In this document: positions 46,310 through 55,686 of the stretch, in pieces
Numbering within the stretch: position 1 is the first letter of the stretch
Layout of the letters: each line of letters begins with the position of its first letter
Assembly (NCBI RefSeq): GCF_034932105.1
Contig: NZ_JAYGIG010000011.1
Span: 15,079-79,078, forward strand
DNA from: Leptothoe sp034932105
Lineage (GTDB): Bacteria; Cyanobacteriota; Cyanobacteriia; Phormidesmidales; Phormidesmidaceae
Reading direction: 5' to 3'
DNA: 64,000 nucleotides
Translations under genes and position numbers: made by a program
Notes under the pieces: generated by a model
What the model was told of the DNA's origin: nothing
What the model saw: the letters and a program-made list of their open reading frames with translations, nothing else
The model's database searches: none

Positions 46310-47533
46310 ATGCCTACTTACGTTGCCACAGGGCGAGATACCACGGGCCGCAGTCGACGGGAGAAAGTCGTTGCGGCCACCCCGGGTGAAGCTCGGACAA
46401 TGCTGAAGGAACGGGGTGTTTTTATCCAAAGCATTAAACAGGAGCGGGGGCTGAACTTTAATTTTGAGGATATTAAAACCTCTTTAATTAATGTCTCAAT
46501 TAAGGATAAAGCTGTTTTTTCACGTCAGTTTGCTGCATTAGTGGGTGCTGGTGTTGGCCTGGTTAGGGGCATTGGCATCCTTGGCGAACAATGTCCGAAT
46601 CCAAAGCTCAAGAAGGCTTTGCTTGAGATTAACTCTGATGTTCAGCAGGGTAATAATTTATCGGACTCCATGCGAAAACATCCAGGGAGTTTCGACTTGC
46701 TCTATGTGAGTATGGTGCAGGCTGGCGAAGTGGGTGGTGTGCTGGACGAAGTTCTGAATCGTTTAGCTAAACTTCTGGAAGACTTGAATAGGTTGCAGAA
46801 CCAAATTAAGTCTGCCATGGCTTATCCGGTCACAGTGGGTGTCCTAGCCACCACTATCTTTGTCGGGATGACGGTTTTCTTGCTGCCTATTTTTGAAAAT
46901 ATTTTCACTGAGCTAGGGGCGGAATTACCAGCATTTACGCAATTCATGATTGGGATTAGCCGTTTTTTGCGCGATCCTGTCAAGGTTTTCTTGCTGATAG
47001 GGTTCTTTATTGTCGCGGGTATTGCTTATCGCCAGTACTATAAAACCCGGGCTGGTCGTGAAACAATAGACCGGCTGTATCTCAAGTTGCCGCTGTTTGG
47101 TGATTTGGTTCAAAAAACAGCCACTGCAAGGTTTTGCCGCACATTTGGTTCTTTGTCTCGCTCTGGGGTGCCAATTTTAACGGCGTTAGAAATTGTGCGA
47201 GATACCTCGGGTAATCAGGTGATTGCCAATGCCATTGAAGAGGCCCGTTCTGAAATTCAAACGGGGGGTATGATCAGCCTGGCTCTAGAGAAGCATTCGG
47301 TGTTTCCAGTCATGGCGATTCAGATGATTAGCATTGGTGAGGAAACGGGGGAGCTGGATCAGATGTTAATGAAGGTTGCGGACTTCTATGAGGATGAAGT
47401 GGAGCAGGCTGTTAAGGCATTGACCAGTATTATGGAACCGATCATGATTGTTTTCCTAGGGGGCATGGTGGGTTCGATCTTGATCGCTATGTATTTGCCC
47501 ATCTTTGCCCTGCCCGATGCGGTGGGTGGCTAA
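46310..47533 (+). CDS. pilC: type IV pilus inner-membrane platform protein PilC
   Basis: 407 residues with two GspF repeats. The first (about 70-195) has FSRQFAALVGAGVGLVRGIGIL and SMVQAGEVGGVLDEVLNRLA; the second (about 275-400) has FCRTFGSLSRSGVPILTALEI and ISIGEETGELDQMLMKVA. Membrane helices follow the first repeat (about 176-200 and 220-240) and end the protein (IMEPIMIVFLGGMVGSILIAMYLP). It couples the PilB and PilT motors to the pilus base. A strong terminator follows. Confidence 0.95.
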   Translation: MPTYVATGRDTTGRSRREKVVAATPGEARTMLKERGVFIQSIKQERGLNFNFEDIKTSLINVSIKDKAVFSRQFAALVGAGVGLVRGIGILGEQCPNPKLKKALLEINSDVQQGNNLSDSMRKHPGSFDLLYVSMVQAGEVGGVLDEVLNRLAKLLEDLNRLQNQIKSAMAYPVTVGVLATTIFVGMTVFLLPIFENIFTELGAELPAFTQFMIGISRFLRDPVKVFLLIGFFIVAGIAYRQYYKTRAGRETIDRLYLKLPLFGDLVQKTATARFCRTFGSLSRSGVPILTALEIVRDTSGNQVIANAIEEARSEIQTGGMISLALEKHSVFPVMAIQMISIGEETGELDQMLMKVADFYEDEVEQAVKALTSIMEPIMIVFLGGMVGSILIAMYLPIFALPDAVGG

Positions 47534-47573
47534 GTTCCAGGCTAACTGCTTTCAGAGCATAGTTTGAATTCCT

Positions 47574-47612
47574 AAAAAGCGACCAGCAATTAATCATTGC
47601 TGGTCGCTTTTT
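47574..47612 (+). terminator. intrinsic terminator after pilC
   Basis: A 17-base perfect stem (47574-47590 with 47596-47612) and 5-base loop, AAAAAGCGACCAGCAAT against its complement, with the T-run in the 3' arm. It closes the pil operon 40 bases past pilC and also faces the end of the convergent ABC gene. Confidence 0.92.
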
Positions 47613-47654
47613 AGTGGCTTATGTCTGGATGCCGCAACCCTAGCATCCGCTTCC

Positions 47655-49403
47655 TTATTGAAGAACTTCTTTGAGTTTGTGTTGATTCCACAGCTGTTGG
47701 TATAGGCCGGGACTTGTGACTAGACTCTGATGGGTACCGGTTTGAGTGATGTGGCCTTGATCCATGACGATGATGCGATCGCAATTTGCCGCTGCCGACA
47801 TCTGATGGGTAATAAAAATAACTGTCTTGCGTTGGGTGCCGTGGGACAGGTTATCTAAAATTTGTGTGGCTGTTTGGTTATCCACGCTGGACAGTGCATC
47901 ATCTAGGACCAAAATGGGCGCATCAATCAGCAGGGCGCGGCCCAGGGCTGTACGCTGCCGCTGACCGCCAGAGAGGGTAATGCCCCGTTCTCCCACTAAG
48001 GTGTCATACTGCTGCGGAAAGTTGAGAATCTCGCCTTGCATCTGGGCCAGTTTAGCCGCTTGCTCAATCTCGGGCATTTCCGCCATGGGTGCCCCGTAGC
48101 GCAGGTTGTTTTTGACCTTTGTACTGAACAAGAAGCTATCTTGGGGGACAAATGCGATCGCCCGGCGGAGATCTGACAAGGCCACCTGGGTGACGTCATG
48201 ACCATCGATAAATAGCTGCCCCTCAGGAATCTCTAAAATCCGAGGCAGGGCTTTGGCTAGGGTGGACTTGCCAGAACCAATGGGACCGACTAAGGCCACC
48301 GTCTCACCGGGTTCGATGGTAAAGGAAACCGTTTGAATAGCGGGGGTTAGCGTATCTGGATACTGATAGGTGAGCCCTTTTGCCTGGAGCTGCCCCTTGA
48401 CCTGGGCGATGGGTAGGGGGGTGGCCCGACTAGCATTGGCCACCTTTGGTTGGGTCGTGAAGATGGCCTCAATGCGATCTACGCTGACTTCACCCCGTTG
48501 ATAGGAGGTAATGGTGAACCCCAATAGGGCCGTGGGAAAAACCAGGTTATTAACATAGAGCAGTAGGGTAACAAAATCACCGACGGCCAGGGTCCCGGCG
48601 GCAATGCTGCGAGCTCCCACGGCCAGGATGATGGCTAAGCTCAGGCTAGCCAGCCCCCCTAGCAAGGGAAACAGGGTATTGCGAGTGCGGGCCAGGGACA
48701 GATTGGCCTCTAGCAATTCATTGTTGCGTTGGGAAAAGGCTTGCTGCTCATTATTTTCTTGGGCATAGATCTTAATTAGCCCAATGCCACTCATGTCTTC
48801 CTGAATCAGAGTACTCAGGTCAGAGAGGGACTTTTGCACGTCTAACTGTTCCTGTCGGAGACGCTCGCTAAAGAAACCCACCAGTAACATCATGACGGGA
48901 TAAATCGCTAGGGCCACCAGCGTTAACCGAACGTTGATGCGCAGCATGGCAGGCACGGTCAGACAGTAGGCAAATAGGGTATTGGCCAAACTTAGGACGG
49001 CAAAACCCAGCAGGCGGCGAATATTATCCACATCACTGGTGGCGCGGTTAATCAGATCACCAATGGTGTTTTCAGCAAAGTAGGCGGGTTCTAATGAAAG
49101 TAGGTGTTCAAAAATGCGTTGTTTGAGGTCGAACTCAACCTTGCGGCCCACCCCAAAAATGAGTACCCGTGAGGCCATGCGAATGGACCACATCACCGTT
49201 GCCAACGCCAGGATTAAGGTGACATAGCGGAGTATGATGCCTGGGCTAAAGGTGATTTTGAGCCGTTCAACCACATCCCCTATGATCAGGGGAATCCAAA
49301 CGCTGAGAATATTCACCAGCAGCAACGTGCCAATGCCCAGGAAGACCTGCTGCCGGTGGGGATGAAGATAGCTGGCTAGGTATTGCAGCCGAGACTGTGC
49401 CAT
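47655..49403 (-). CDS. ABC exporter (fused permease-ATPase)
   Basis: 582 residues. Six membrane helices in the first about 310 residues, then the ATPase domain with Walker A GPIGSGKST, signature LSGGQRQRTALGRAL, Walker B (LVLDDALSSVD) and H-loop (FITHQ). A half-transporter of the MsbA/YheH type that would dimerise; lipid, peptide or drug export cannot be told apart. In the D-loop SSVD replaces the usual SALD, and the Walker B ends in Asp instead of the catalytic Glu (DD for DE), so ATP turnover at this site may be weakened. It stands alone. Confidence 0.88.
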   Translation of the reverse strand: MAQSRLQYLASYLHPHRQQVFLGIGTLLLVNILSVWIPLIIGDVVERLKITFSPGIILRYVTLILALATVMWSIRMASRVLIFGVGRKVEFDLKQRIFEHLLSLEPAYFAENTIGDLINRATSDVDNIRRLLGFAVLSLANTLFAYCLTVPAMLRINVRLTLVALAIYPVMMLLVGFFSERLRQEQLDVQKSLSDLSTLIQEDMSGIGLIKIYAQENNEQQAFSQRNNELLEANLSLARTRNTLFPLLGGLASLSLAIILAVGARSIAAGTLAVGDFVTLLLYVNNLVFPTALLGFTITSYQRGEVSVDRIEAIFTTQPKVANASRATPLPIAQVKGQLQAKGLTYQYPDTLTPAIQTVSFTIEPGETVALVGPIGSGKSTLAKALPRILEIPEGQLFIDGHDVTQVALSDLRRAIAFVPQDSFLFSTKVKNNLRYGAPMAEMPEIEQAAKLAQMQGEILNFPQQYDTLVGERGITLSGGQRQRTALGRALLIDAPILVLDDALSSVDNQTATQILDNLSHGTQRKTVIFITHQMSAAANCDRIIVMDQGHITQTGTHQSLVTSPGLYQQLWNQHKLKEVLQ

Positions 49404-49526
49404 AGAAATACTCGAAATGTGATTGCCGCCGTTGCCGCTTCACTATCCTAGTACTCTAATGCAAAGCTTGCCTGGGCTCTATACCAAGCTTGTCTGGGCG
49501 ACCATCGATAGCCATTTTGTCGGGAT

Positions 49527-50627
49527 CTAGAGTTCGATATTGGAATCCCACCCGAAGTCAAAATTAGGTAGCCAGCCCCGGAGGAAATAGTAGGTGGATG
49601 TGAGTACTTCATCCCAATAGCGCGATGTGAGCTGTAGGGCATCGACGTTGGGAATGATATCGGGCAAGCGGGAAAACGTGTCGTTGCCAGACCACCGGTT
49701 AACTGAATAGAAATCGGTCGGCTTGGCAATCACCTCCATGCCCATATTTTCAAAGGTCAGGGCTGATCGTGTCATGGTCATGGCTGGAGCCACTAGCATA
49801 ATCCGTCGATCGGTTTGTTCGTTACGGTTGTCCTGAGCCGCTAAAATTTGCTGATCTTGCAGGAAACGATCTACTCTACCGGCGGTGCCATGGACGTTGA
49901 GCCCTGTGGATTCAAATTTGATATTGGCTGCTGGAACCCCATTATTGACTAGCACTGTGGTCAGGTTTTGGCGCTTGATTCTGCTGGCTTCACTGTCTCC
50001 ACCCGGATCTGCTGTGACAATGACATAGGGATCAGCGCCGGCTAGACGAGCCTGGTTATAGAGCTGGGCACCGTAGATTAACCGGGGCACTAGGATGGAA
50101 TTATAGGCTTGGTCGGTGGCACTTTGGAATGCGACTGTATCATTTGAATCTCCAGCGTCATCGCCAAAGATCACAATGGCACCTGTTCGGTCTATGCGTG
50201 CCCCTTCTCCTTGTACGCCCGCCGGACACACATCGGCACATTGTGCTGCCCGGTTAGTGAATGCCTGCTGCACTTCTGTCTCTGAACGATTGACGATGTA
50301 GCGGCTAAAAATAGGCAAACTGGTGATTAATAAAATGGCTAAGGCGGCTGCCACCTGCTGACCTTTGACCTTTTTTACTCCCTCACTGATCGCTGACCCC
50401 AACAGTATAAGTGTTGCTCCCAGGGGGGTTAACGGCAGTGAAATCAGTCGCCAAATGGTCCCGATGGTTTCATCATTGGGATCGGCAAATGACGCAATGA
50501 TTAGGATGAGGACAATGACTCCGCCAAACCAGGTGAGGTACTTTTGCGGAATGATTTTAGTCAGAATGTACCAGACCAGAAGCCCAATAGTGGCCCAAAG
50601 TAGAACACGGGTAAGCAGGACAAGCAT
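49527..50627 (-). CDS. YdcF/ElyC-like DUF218 membrane protein
   Basis: 366 residues. Three to four N-terminal hydrophobic segments (about 3-22, 30-48, 62-82, 92-107) are followed by a DUF218-like alpha/beta domain: GAIVIFGDDAGDSN, then PRLIYGAQLYNQARLAGADPYVIVTADPGGDSEASRI. DUF218 proteins such as ElyC/SanA act in envelope integrity and polymer control, but this is not proved here. It lies just upstream of the ABC exporter on the same strand, 123 bases apart. Confidence 0.75.
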   Translation of the reverse strand: MLVLLTRVLLWATIGLLVWYILTKIIPQKYLTWFGGVIVLILIIASFADPNDETIGTIWRLISLPLTPLGATLILLGSAISEGVKKVKGQQVAAALAILLITSLPIFSRYIVNRSETEVQQAFTNRAAQCADVCPAGVQGEGARIDRTGAIVIFGDDAGDSNDTVAFQSATDQAYNSILVPRLIYGAQLYNQARLAGADPYVIVTADPGGDSEASRIKRQNLTTVLVNNGVPAANIKFESTGLNVHGTAGRVDRFLQDQQILAAQDNRNEQTDRRIMLVAPAMTMTRSALTFENMGMEVIAKPTDFYSVNRWSGNDTFSRLPDIIPNVDALQLTSRYWDEVLTSTYYFLRGWLPNFDFGWDSNIEL

Positions 50628-50853
50628 GGGGACCTTTTAGGAGACAGGCGCGAGATTGTTCAAAAGTTAAGCATATTAGCTTCATTTCGGCTACGGGGTG
50701 AGCCGCTCAAGCCGCAACCAATATACCCGGATCTGTACGTAGATGGGCTCAAAACCGTAAAAACATTTGGCAAACTCCACCCCATTGGACAAATGTTAAC
50801 CAACATCCTTACCTCCGTGGGGTTAGTCAGTTGGCAGGATCGTCAGTCAAACG

Positions 50854-50886
50854 CAAAACGGCGGCCTTGCAAAGGCCGCCGTTTTG
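50854..50886 (-). terminator. intrinsic terminator after the DUF1517 gene
   Basis: A GC-rich 15-base perfect stem (50854-50868 with 50872-50886) with a 3-base loop, flanked by A4 and T4 in the arms. It lies 48 bases past the DUF1517 stop on the minus strand and before the DUF218 gene. Confidence 0.85.
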
Positions 50887-50934
50887 ATGATTGTTTTTGT
50901 TGTATAGCTGGGTGGAAAAGCTCTATTACCGGGG

Positions 50935-51897
50935 CTACACCAGTTTCAGATTGGGATACTGGGCAATGACTTCATCGCTGGTGAGGGTTTCGCCACTGGT
51001 TTGAGGGGTCCAGAGTACTTCAATGGCCATGAGGGTATCGCTGGAGAGGGCGCCAATTTGTTGGAGGGCCTTTTGCAAGTCCTGTTCAGAATTGATGTTG
51101 GGAAGATTTAATTTTCCCTGGGTGGCGATAATCATGGTGGCAATGATGTATTCCCCGGCGGGCTGATCACCGTCAGCATCGGGTAATGCTGCCATATTAT
51201 TGCCGGAGATTTGGTTGTTAACGTTGGAAACCGCTTCGAGGCTAAATTTACTGCGCTCCATCAGGGCCAGCCGGTTGAATTCGGTTTCGGCGGATGTGAG
51301 CTTGGTGGCGATGGTGTCGGTGTCCGCATAGGCCCAGTACTCGGGATGGCGCAGCAGGGATAGGGTACTTTCTTGCAGTACTTTGACGAGTCCCGCCGAT
51401 GAGCTGGTGTCTGCCGTGGTGGCTAAGCGGTTGAGGTCATCTTGTAAATGACGGGCTTTGGCTAAAAGGCCGACCTGTACCCGGGCAACCGAAACATCAG
51501 GATTTGGGGTGTAGTTGGTGTCTCCATCCTCGAAGCCGCTGTCGCGGAAGCTACGCATGAGGAAGGATGCGATCGCAAAAAACACCAGCAAACTAAACAA
51601 CCCACCGCCGCCAAAACCAAATAGCGGCATCACGAGGGGAAAGCCAAAGCCAAAGCCACCACCAGGATAGTAACCACTGGAGGGTGACCGATAGCTGCGC
51701 GGGGATGAATAGGTGCGGCCATAGGAAGGCCGACTGGGGGCTCTAAAACTTCCCCCCCCAATGCGTCCGCCCGCCCGAGCGGCTAAAGCGCCATCGGCCT
51801 GGGAAAAGACCAAGACTAACGCCAGAACACACACCAAAAAAGGCTTGAGTAGGGGACGTAGCCAAGACTTCAATTGAGTTAGCGTAGATCGACTCAT
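50935..51897 (-). CDS. DUF1517 membrane-anchored protein
   Basis: 320 residues. A hydrophobic start (about 19-37) like a signal or anchor ends at ALAARAGGRIGGGSF. A Ser/Arg/Tyr/Gly-rich low-complexity stretch (about 44-75) is followed by a Gly/Phe hydrophobic stretch that may be a membrane helix (about 80-112). The soluble C-terminal domain matches DUF1517 (QVGLLAKARHLQDDLNRLA, GEYIIATMIIATQG). The family is common in cyanobacteria and chloroplasts without known function. A strong terminator follows. Confidence 0.8.
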   Translation of the reverse strand: MSRSTLTQLKSWLRPLLKPFLVCVLALVLVFSQADGALAARAGGRIGGGSFRAPSRPSYGRTYSSPRSYRSPSSGYYPGGGFGFGFPLVMPLFGFGGGGLFSLLVFFAIASFLMRSFRDSGFEDGDTNYTPNPDVSVARVQVGLLAKARHLQDDLNRLATTADTSSSAGLVKVLQESTLSLLRHPEYWAYADTDTIATKLTSAETEFNRLALMERSKFSLEAVSNVNNQISGNNMAALPDADGDQPAGEYIIATMIIATQGKLNLPNINSEQDLQKALQQIGALSSDTLMAIEVLWTPQTSGETLTSDEVIAQYPNLKLV

Positions 51898-52092
51898 GAT
51901 GCAGGGTGCAGAAAAATGCTGAGATTTTACAGCTCACCAAAGTGTAGCCATACTTACTTTAGCGTTTTTGGTCAGGTCAGACAGGGTCTGAAGGCAGGAC
52001 GGATACCCGCCATGAACCGCACCCTGTAACCTATCTCTGAAACTAGCCCCCGACAATCCGTCCCTGACAATCTGTCCCCGACAACCCATGCT

Positions 52093-52323
52093 CTACAATC
52101 CGCCCCCAACAATCGTGACCACCTCCAGGCGATCGTCTGGTTGCATGACCGTTGTCTCCCAAAATTGACGGTGCAAAATTTCGCCGTTATACTCCACCGC
52201 CACCAGCCGTGGATCCATCCCTAGCTGAGTCAGGAGTTGGGGCAATGTGGTCCCCCCAGGGCAAGATTGAGCCTCTCCATTAACTTGGAGGCGGATAACA
52301 GATGGATTGGAGAGATTGTTCAT
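52093..52323 (-). CDS. thiS: thiamine sulfur carrier ThiS
   Basis: 76 residues with a beta-grasp fold. IRLQVNGEAQSCPGGTTLPQLL and the end DRLEVVTIVGGGL are typical. The protein ends GGGL instead of the usual GG, so the terminal Leu would have to be removed or tolerated for activation by adenylation. The ATG overlaps the thiE stop by 4 bases, a coupled thiE-thiS pair for thiamine synthesis. Confidence 0.88.
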   Translation of the reverse strand: MNNLSNPSVIRLQVNGEAQSCPGGTTLPQLLTQLGMDPRLVAVEYNGEILHRQFWETTVMQPDDRLEVVTIVGGGL

Positions 52324-53363
52324 GGGGAACGAAAGTGCTGATTAAAGGTTTGGGTGACCAGGGTGGGATCGTCAGCCTGCATGATGGCACGCACGATGGC
52401 AACCCCTGGGGCTCCGGCTTCTCTGGCGGCAGCCACATTAGTCAGATCAATCCCACCAATGGCAAACCAGGGCATGGGAGCATGGTCCACGGCATAACGG
52501 ACATAGTCGTAGCCTGCGGCGGCCTTGCCCGGTTTGGTGGGGGTGGCATGGACAGGACCCACCCCAATATAGTCAGCCCCTTCGCCAATGGCCCGATCCA
52601 TTTCTGCCGGGCATGTGGTGGAGCGGCCCACCAGGGGTAAGGGGCCAAGAATACGCCGTGCCGCTGCCATGGGGAGATCCTGCTGCCCCAGGTGCACCCC
52701 ATCGGCCCCCACCGCCGCGGCGATATCCACCCGGTCATTGACTATGAATAGGGCATTGTACTGGTGGCAAAGCAACTTGATCTTACTAGCCAGCTCCAGA
52801 CGGACCTGATCATCGGCTGCCTTTTCCCGGTATTGGACTATGTCAATGCCTCCTTTGAGGGCGGCTTCCACAATGGCTAATAAGTGGTCGTGGGGAGAGG
52901 TGACCAGGTACGTGCAGGCTTGGGCCAAACGCTGTCGCAGACTATGGCCCAACAGTTGGCTTTCCAATGTGTACAGCTGGTAGCGCATCTGTTTTGCGCC
53001 GTTGGCCATGTCCGCAGCATGCAATTTGCCATATTCTTCTAAGACTCGCAAGGCTTCCTGAACCCGGCAGCAGTTGACCTGCACTACGGTTTGTAGGGTA
53101 TCGCGCTGTTGTTCTTGGGGATGGCTGAGGGCTGTGCCCGGATCGCCAGGGGTATCCCGATTTTGTCGAATTTCATCACTGTGCCAGCGGCCTAGGGTTT
53201 GGCGCAAATGTTTGATTTGCCCCGTGAGGGCCGCGTCATTGAGGCCAAATCGACACCATTCTTCAATAATGCGTAGCCCTTCCCGTGCCCGATCTAGGTT
53301 GGCGTCTAGAATTCGATACAGCACTTTCTGGGACTGTTCTTCAGCGATTGACACAGGGTTCAT
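52320..53363 (-). CDS. thiE: thiamine-phosphate synthase with N-terminal helical domain
   Basis: Joins the pyrimidine and thiazole parts of thiamine. The C-terminal half (about 150-347 from the ATG at 53363) is the ThiE barrel with GIDIVQYREK, ALFIVNDRVDIAAAVGADGVHLGQQDLP and GVGPVHATPTKPG. The N-terminal half (ILDANLDRAREGLRIIEEWCRF, then VQVNCCRVQEALRVLEEYGKL) is the helical domain that precedes ThiE in cyanobacteria. The open frame extends 11 codons upstream to 53396. The stop overlaps the thiS start. Confidence 0.93.
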   Translation of the reverse strand: MNPVSIAEEQSQKVLYRILDANLDRAREGLRIIEEWCRFGLNDAALTGQIKHLRQTLGRWHSDEIRQNRDTPGDPGTALSHPQEQQRDTLQTVVQVNCCRVQEALRVLEEYGKLHAADMANGAKQMRYQLYTLESQLLGHSLRQRLAQACTYLVTSPHDHLLAIVEAALKGGIDIVQYREKAADDQVRLELASKIKLLCHQYNALFIVNDRVDIAAAVGADGVHLGQQDLPMAAARRILGPLPLVGRSTTCPAEMDRAIGEGADYIGVGPVHATPTKPGKAAAGYDYVRYAVDHAPMPWFAIGGIDLTNVAAAREAGAPGVAIVRAIMQADDPTLVTQTFNQHFRSP

Positions 53364-53396
53364 AGGCAAGTTGGACGTGGGGCAAATCCTTCCCAT

Positions 53397-53712
53397 GGTA
53401 TCAGCTGAAAATTTAGTCTAGAAATTTCGTTTAGGTAGTCAGGATAGTTCGCTTGAGATAGCCCGGATGGGGAGGCTGGATGGTAAGTAGTCCGGGAATT
53501 TAACGCATTCTGTAACAAAGACGTGATCAGGGCTTGACAAATGCCCAAACCACCATCAGAATCCCTAGACGTAAACAATTACATATCAACGACATCCTGC
53601 CTCACGCACCCACCGCAGATTTTGCAACATTGAATAACCATGGATTTGGGATGGTGGGCAGAGCGTCATCGTAATTAACTCGGAGAAGACTGTTCTCCGG
53701 GCAATCACACTC
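53397..53712. other. intergenic region upstream of the beta-helix gene
   Basis: 316 bases between divergent thiE and the beta-helix gene. Its main visible element is the promoter-like pair at 53534-53562. No gene is seen. Confidence 0.4.
53534..53562 (+). promoter_or_regulatory. sigma-70-like promoter for the DUF1565 gene
   Basis: TTGACA at 53534-53539 is a perfect -35 box. After a 17-base spacer, CAGAAT at 53557-53562 is a fair -10 box. The start codon of the beta-helix gene is about 150 bases downstream. Confidence 0.5.
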
Positions 53713-55659
53713 GTGGATTCGACGATGAACGCAACAATACTTATAAAACCTGTGCTACAACCTGTGCAGAGTCTATTGCTAGCCCTAGCCGTGGTGACGA
53801 CAGCGCTGCCAGCCGTCGCCCAAGACATTCTCCCTCCCGTCACTTCTGGGGGAGGACGTACCCTCAGCATGGGGCAACCGTCCCAGGACTATGCTGTGTT
53901 ACATGTCAATTCCGCCACGGGGAACGATCAGCTGGGTGTGGGTAGTGCAGAGCAGCCCTATAAAACCATTACCCAGGCCCTGAAGATGGCGCCCACCACC
54001 AGCACAGTACTTTTGTTAGCGCCGGGGCATTACAACCAAGAATCTGGAGAAAGCTTTCCGCTGCGCCTGCGGCCGGGTATTACGATTCAGGGAAATCCAG
54101 GGGAGACTCGTAACACGATAATTGTTGGTGGTGGAGAGTTTCGAGGGGATGACATGGGACAAACTGTCACCCACAATGTCACCATTGTTACCTCGGATCG
54201 TTCGGGCCTAGCGAATATCGCGGTATCGAATCCGAACGGAAGTGGTGTCTGGATTACCGGGGGAACCCCCATCTTGCGGCGGATAGCGCTGGTGTCTAAT
54301 ACTATTGCAGGGGTGCAGGTAGCTAACGGTGCACCTGTGATTGAGAACAGTTATTTCAACCTGAATCAGCAAGGGGTGTCTATCCGCGGGACGGGGCAAG
54401 CTATTGTCAGGGGGAATTATTTTGAGGCGACGGGGCGGGCCATCACCGTGGCTAGTCCGGCTACGCCAGCAATCAACAACAACCGCCTTGCCCGTAACGA
54501 GGTGGGCATTGCCCTTAAGAACAATGCCCGCCCTGTGTTGGAAGCCAATGTGCTGGATGGCAATGGGCGCAACGGTGTGGTGGAGGTTGATGTGGTGGAG
54601 GCTGATGTCGCTGAGACTGTCGCTGAGACACCAGTACCGTTGGCATCGGCAATAGTTGCACCATCGGCATCAGCGCCAGTTGTGGCACCGACGACAGTTG
54701 CTCCAGCGCCAGTCGCTGCTGCTCCAGCTGCGCCATCTCCCCGCTCTGATTTGCCCGGGGAAAGAAATGCGGTCCTCCTGCGCCCAGAGCCTCCTGCTAA
54801 TGCGCCTGGATCGTCGTCGCTAGCTGCGGTTGAGCGGAGAACAGCCCTAAGAGCTGCGCCTGTGCCTGCAGTATCTGAAGTGGAAACCGAGCCTGAGGCC
54901 GAACCTGCAGGGGAAATTGTCTCTGAGGTGGAGGTGCCCAGGGGTGCGATCGCATCGTTTGGACAGCATTTAGCCGCCTCGTCTGCCCCCGACACCATGG
55001 CGGCAGATGAAGGGCCAGCGATTTTACAACAACGTCAGTCTTCACCGGAACTTGCGGCAGGTCCACTGGCCCCAGCGGATTTGGCCCCAGTGGACCTGGC
55101 CTCGGATGATGCAATTGAGGCGGATCTGGCCCCAGCGGATCTGACCTCGGATGATGCAATTGAGATCGCGGTGATTCCTTTGTCTGGTCCAGACGTTGGC
55201 CCAGAAGACATGGGATCCCATGATGAATCCAGTGAGGCTCGCCAAAGGAACGTATCGAAACTATTGGCGCGATTACAGCAACGCCCTGCAGCGGCGGCCC
55301 CCATCGCCTCCCCTGAAACGATTGATCCTGAAACGATTGATCAAGAGACTGATCACGCTCCCGTAGCCTCTGGTCAGCGCTTACCTGTCCCCTCTGCGGC
55401 AATTCCGAGTAGTGGTGGCACGGCTAATCTGCCCCCACCGGGAGCCGTCTCCCTAGCCAGGTCTTTTCGGTATCGGGTGCTGGTGGATATGGCCGATGCG
55501 GATGAGCTGCAAAGGCTGGTGCCTGATGCTTTTCGCACCCAAGTTGGCAGGGATGTATTTATGCAAGCTGGGGCCTATGTGGATGAGGTGGAGGCCCAGG
55601 AACGGTTGGCATGGTTGCGGGAGAACGGGATTGAGGGCAGCGTTAATTTGAGAGAGTGA
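53713..55659 (+). CDS. secreted DUF1565 beta-helix protein with SPOR-like C-terminus
   Basis: 648 residues. A signal peptide ends near ALPAVAQ (residue 37). DUF1565 (about 60-130, HVNSATGNDQLGVGSAEQPYK, TVLLLAPGHYNQES) leads into a right-handed parallel beta helix (about 150-290, GVWITGGTPILRRIA, NNRLARNEVGIALKNNARPVLEANVL). A long Ala/Pro/Glu/Asp-rich linker (about 290-570) holds a duplicated acidic unit. The last about 65 residues (YRVLVDMADADELQRLVP, FMQAGAYVDEVEAQERLAWL) look like a SPOR-type domain, which binds denuded peptidoglycan. Role probably in the envelope; the carbohydrate or wall target is not shown. The GTG at 53713 and ATG at 53725 are both possible starts. Confidence 0.75.
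   Translation: MDSTMNATILIKPVLQPVQSLLLALAVVTTALPAVAQDILPPVTSGGGRTLSMGQPSQDYAVLHVNSATGNDQLGVGSAEQPYKTITQALKMAPTTSTVLLLAPGHYNQESGESFPLRLRPGITIQGNPGETRNTIIVGGGEFRGDDMGQTVTHNVTIVTSDRSGLANIAVSNPNGSGVWITGGTPILRRIALVSNTIAGVQVANGAPVIENSYFNLNQQGVSIRGTGQAIVRGNYFEATGRAITVASPATPAINNNRLARNEVGIALKNNARPVLEANVLDGNGRNGVVEVDVVEADVAETVAETPVPLASAIVAPSASAPVVAPTTVAPAPVAAAPAAPSPRSDLPGERNAVLLRPEPPANAPGSSSLAAVERRTALRAAPVPAVSEVETEPEAEPAGEIVSEVEVPRGAIASFGQHLAASSAPDTMAADEGPAILQQRQSSPELAAGPLAPADLAPVDLASDDAIEADLAPADLTSDDAIEIAVIPLSGPDVGPEDMGSHDESSEARQRNVSKLLARLQQRPAAAAPIASPETIDPETIDQETDHAPVASGQRLPVPSAAIPSSGGTANLPPPGAVSLARSFRYRVLVDMADADELQRLVPDAFRTQVGRDVFMQAGAYVDEVEAQERLAWLRENGIEGSVNLRE
55069..55164 (+). repeat. internal duplication in the beta-helix protein linker
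   Basis: A unit of about 40-60 bases encoding LAPADL..DDAIE is repeated with small changes (CCCCAGCGGATTTGGCCCCAG and CCCCAGCGGATCTGACCTCGG parts). It lies in the acidic linker, so the protein length can vary here by slippage. Confidence 0.7.
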
Positions 55660-55686
55660 TGCCTGGGAAGACTAGCGGGCAAATTT

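Noticed and set aside
54417..54998. 193-codon minus-strand frame, Ala/Ser/Thr-rich
   Set aside because: It is antisense to the low-complexity linker of the beta-helix gene and has no recognisable motif.
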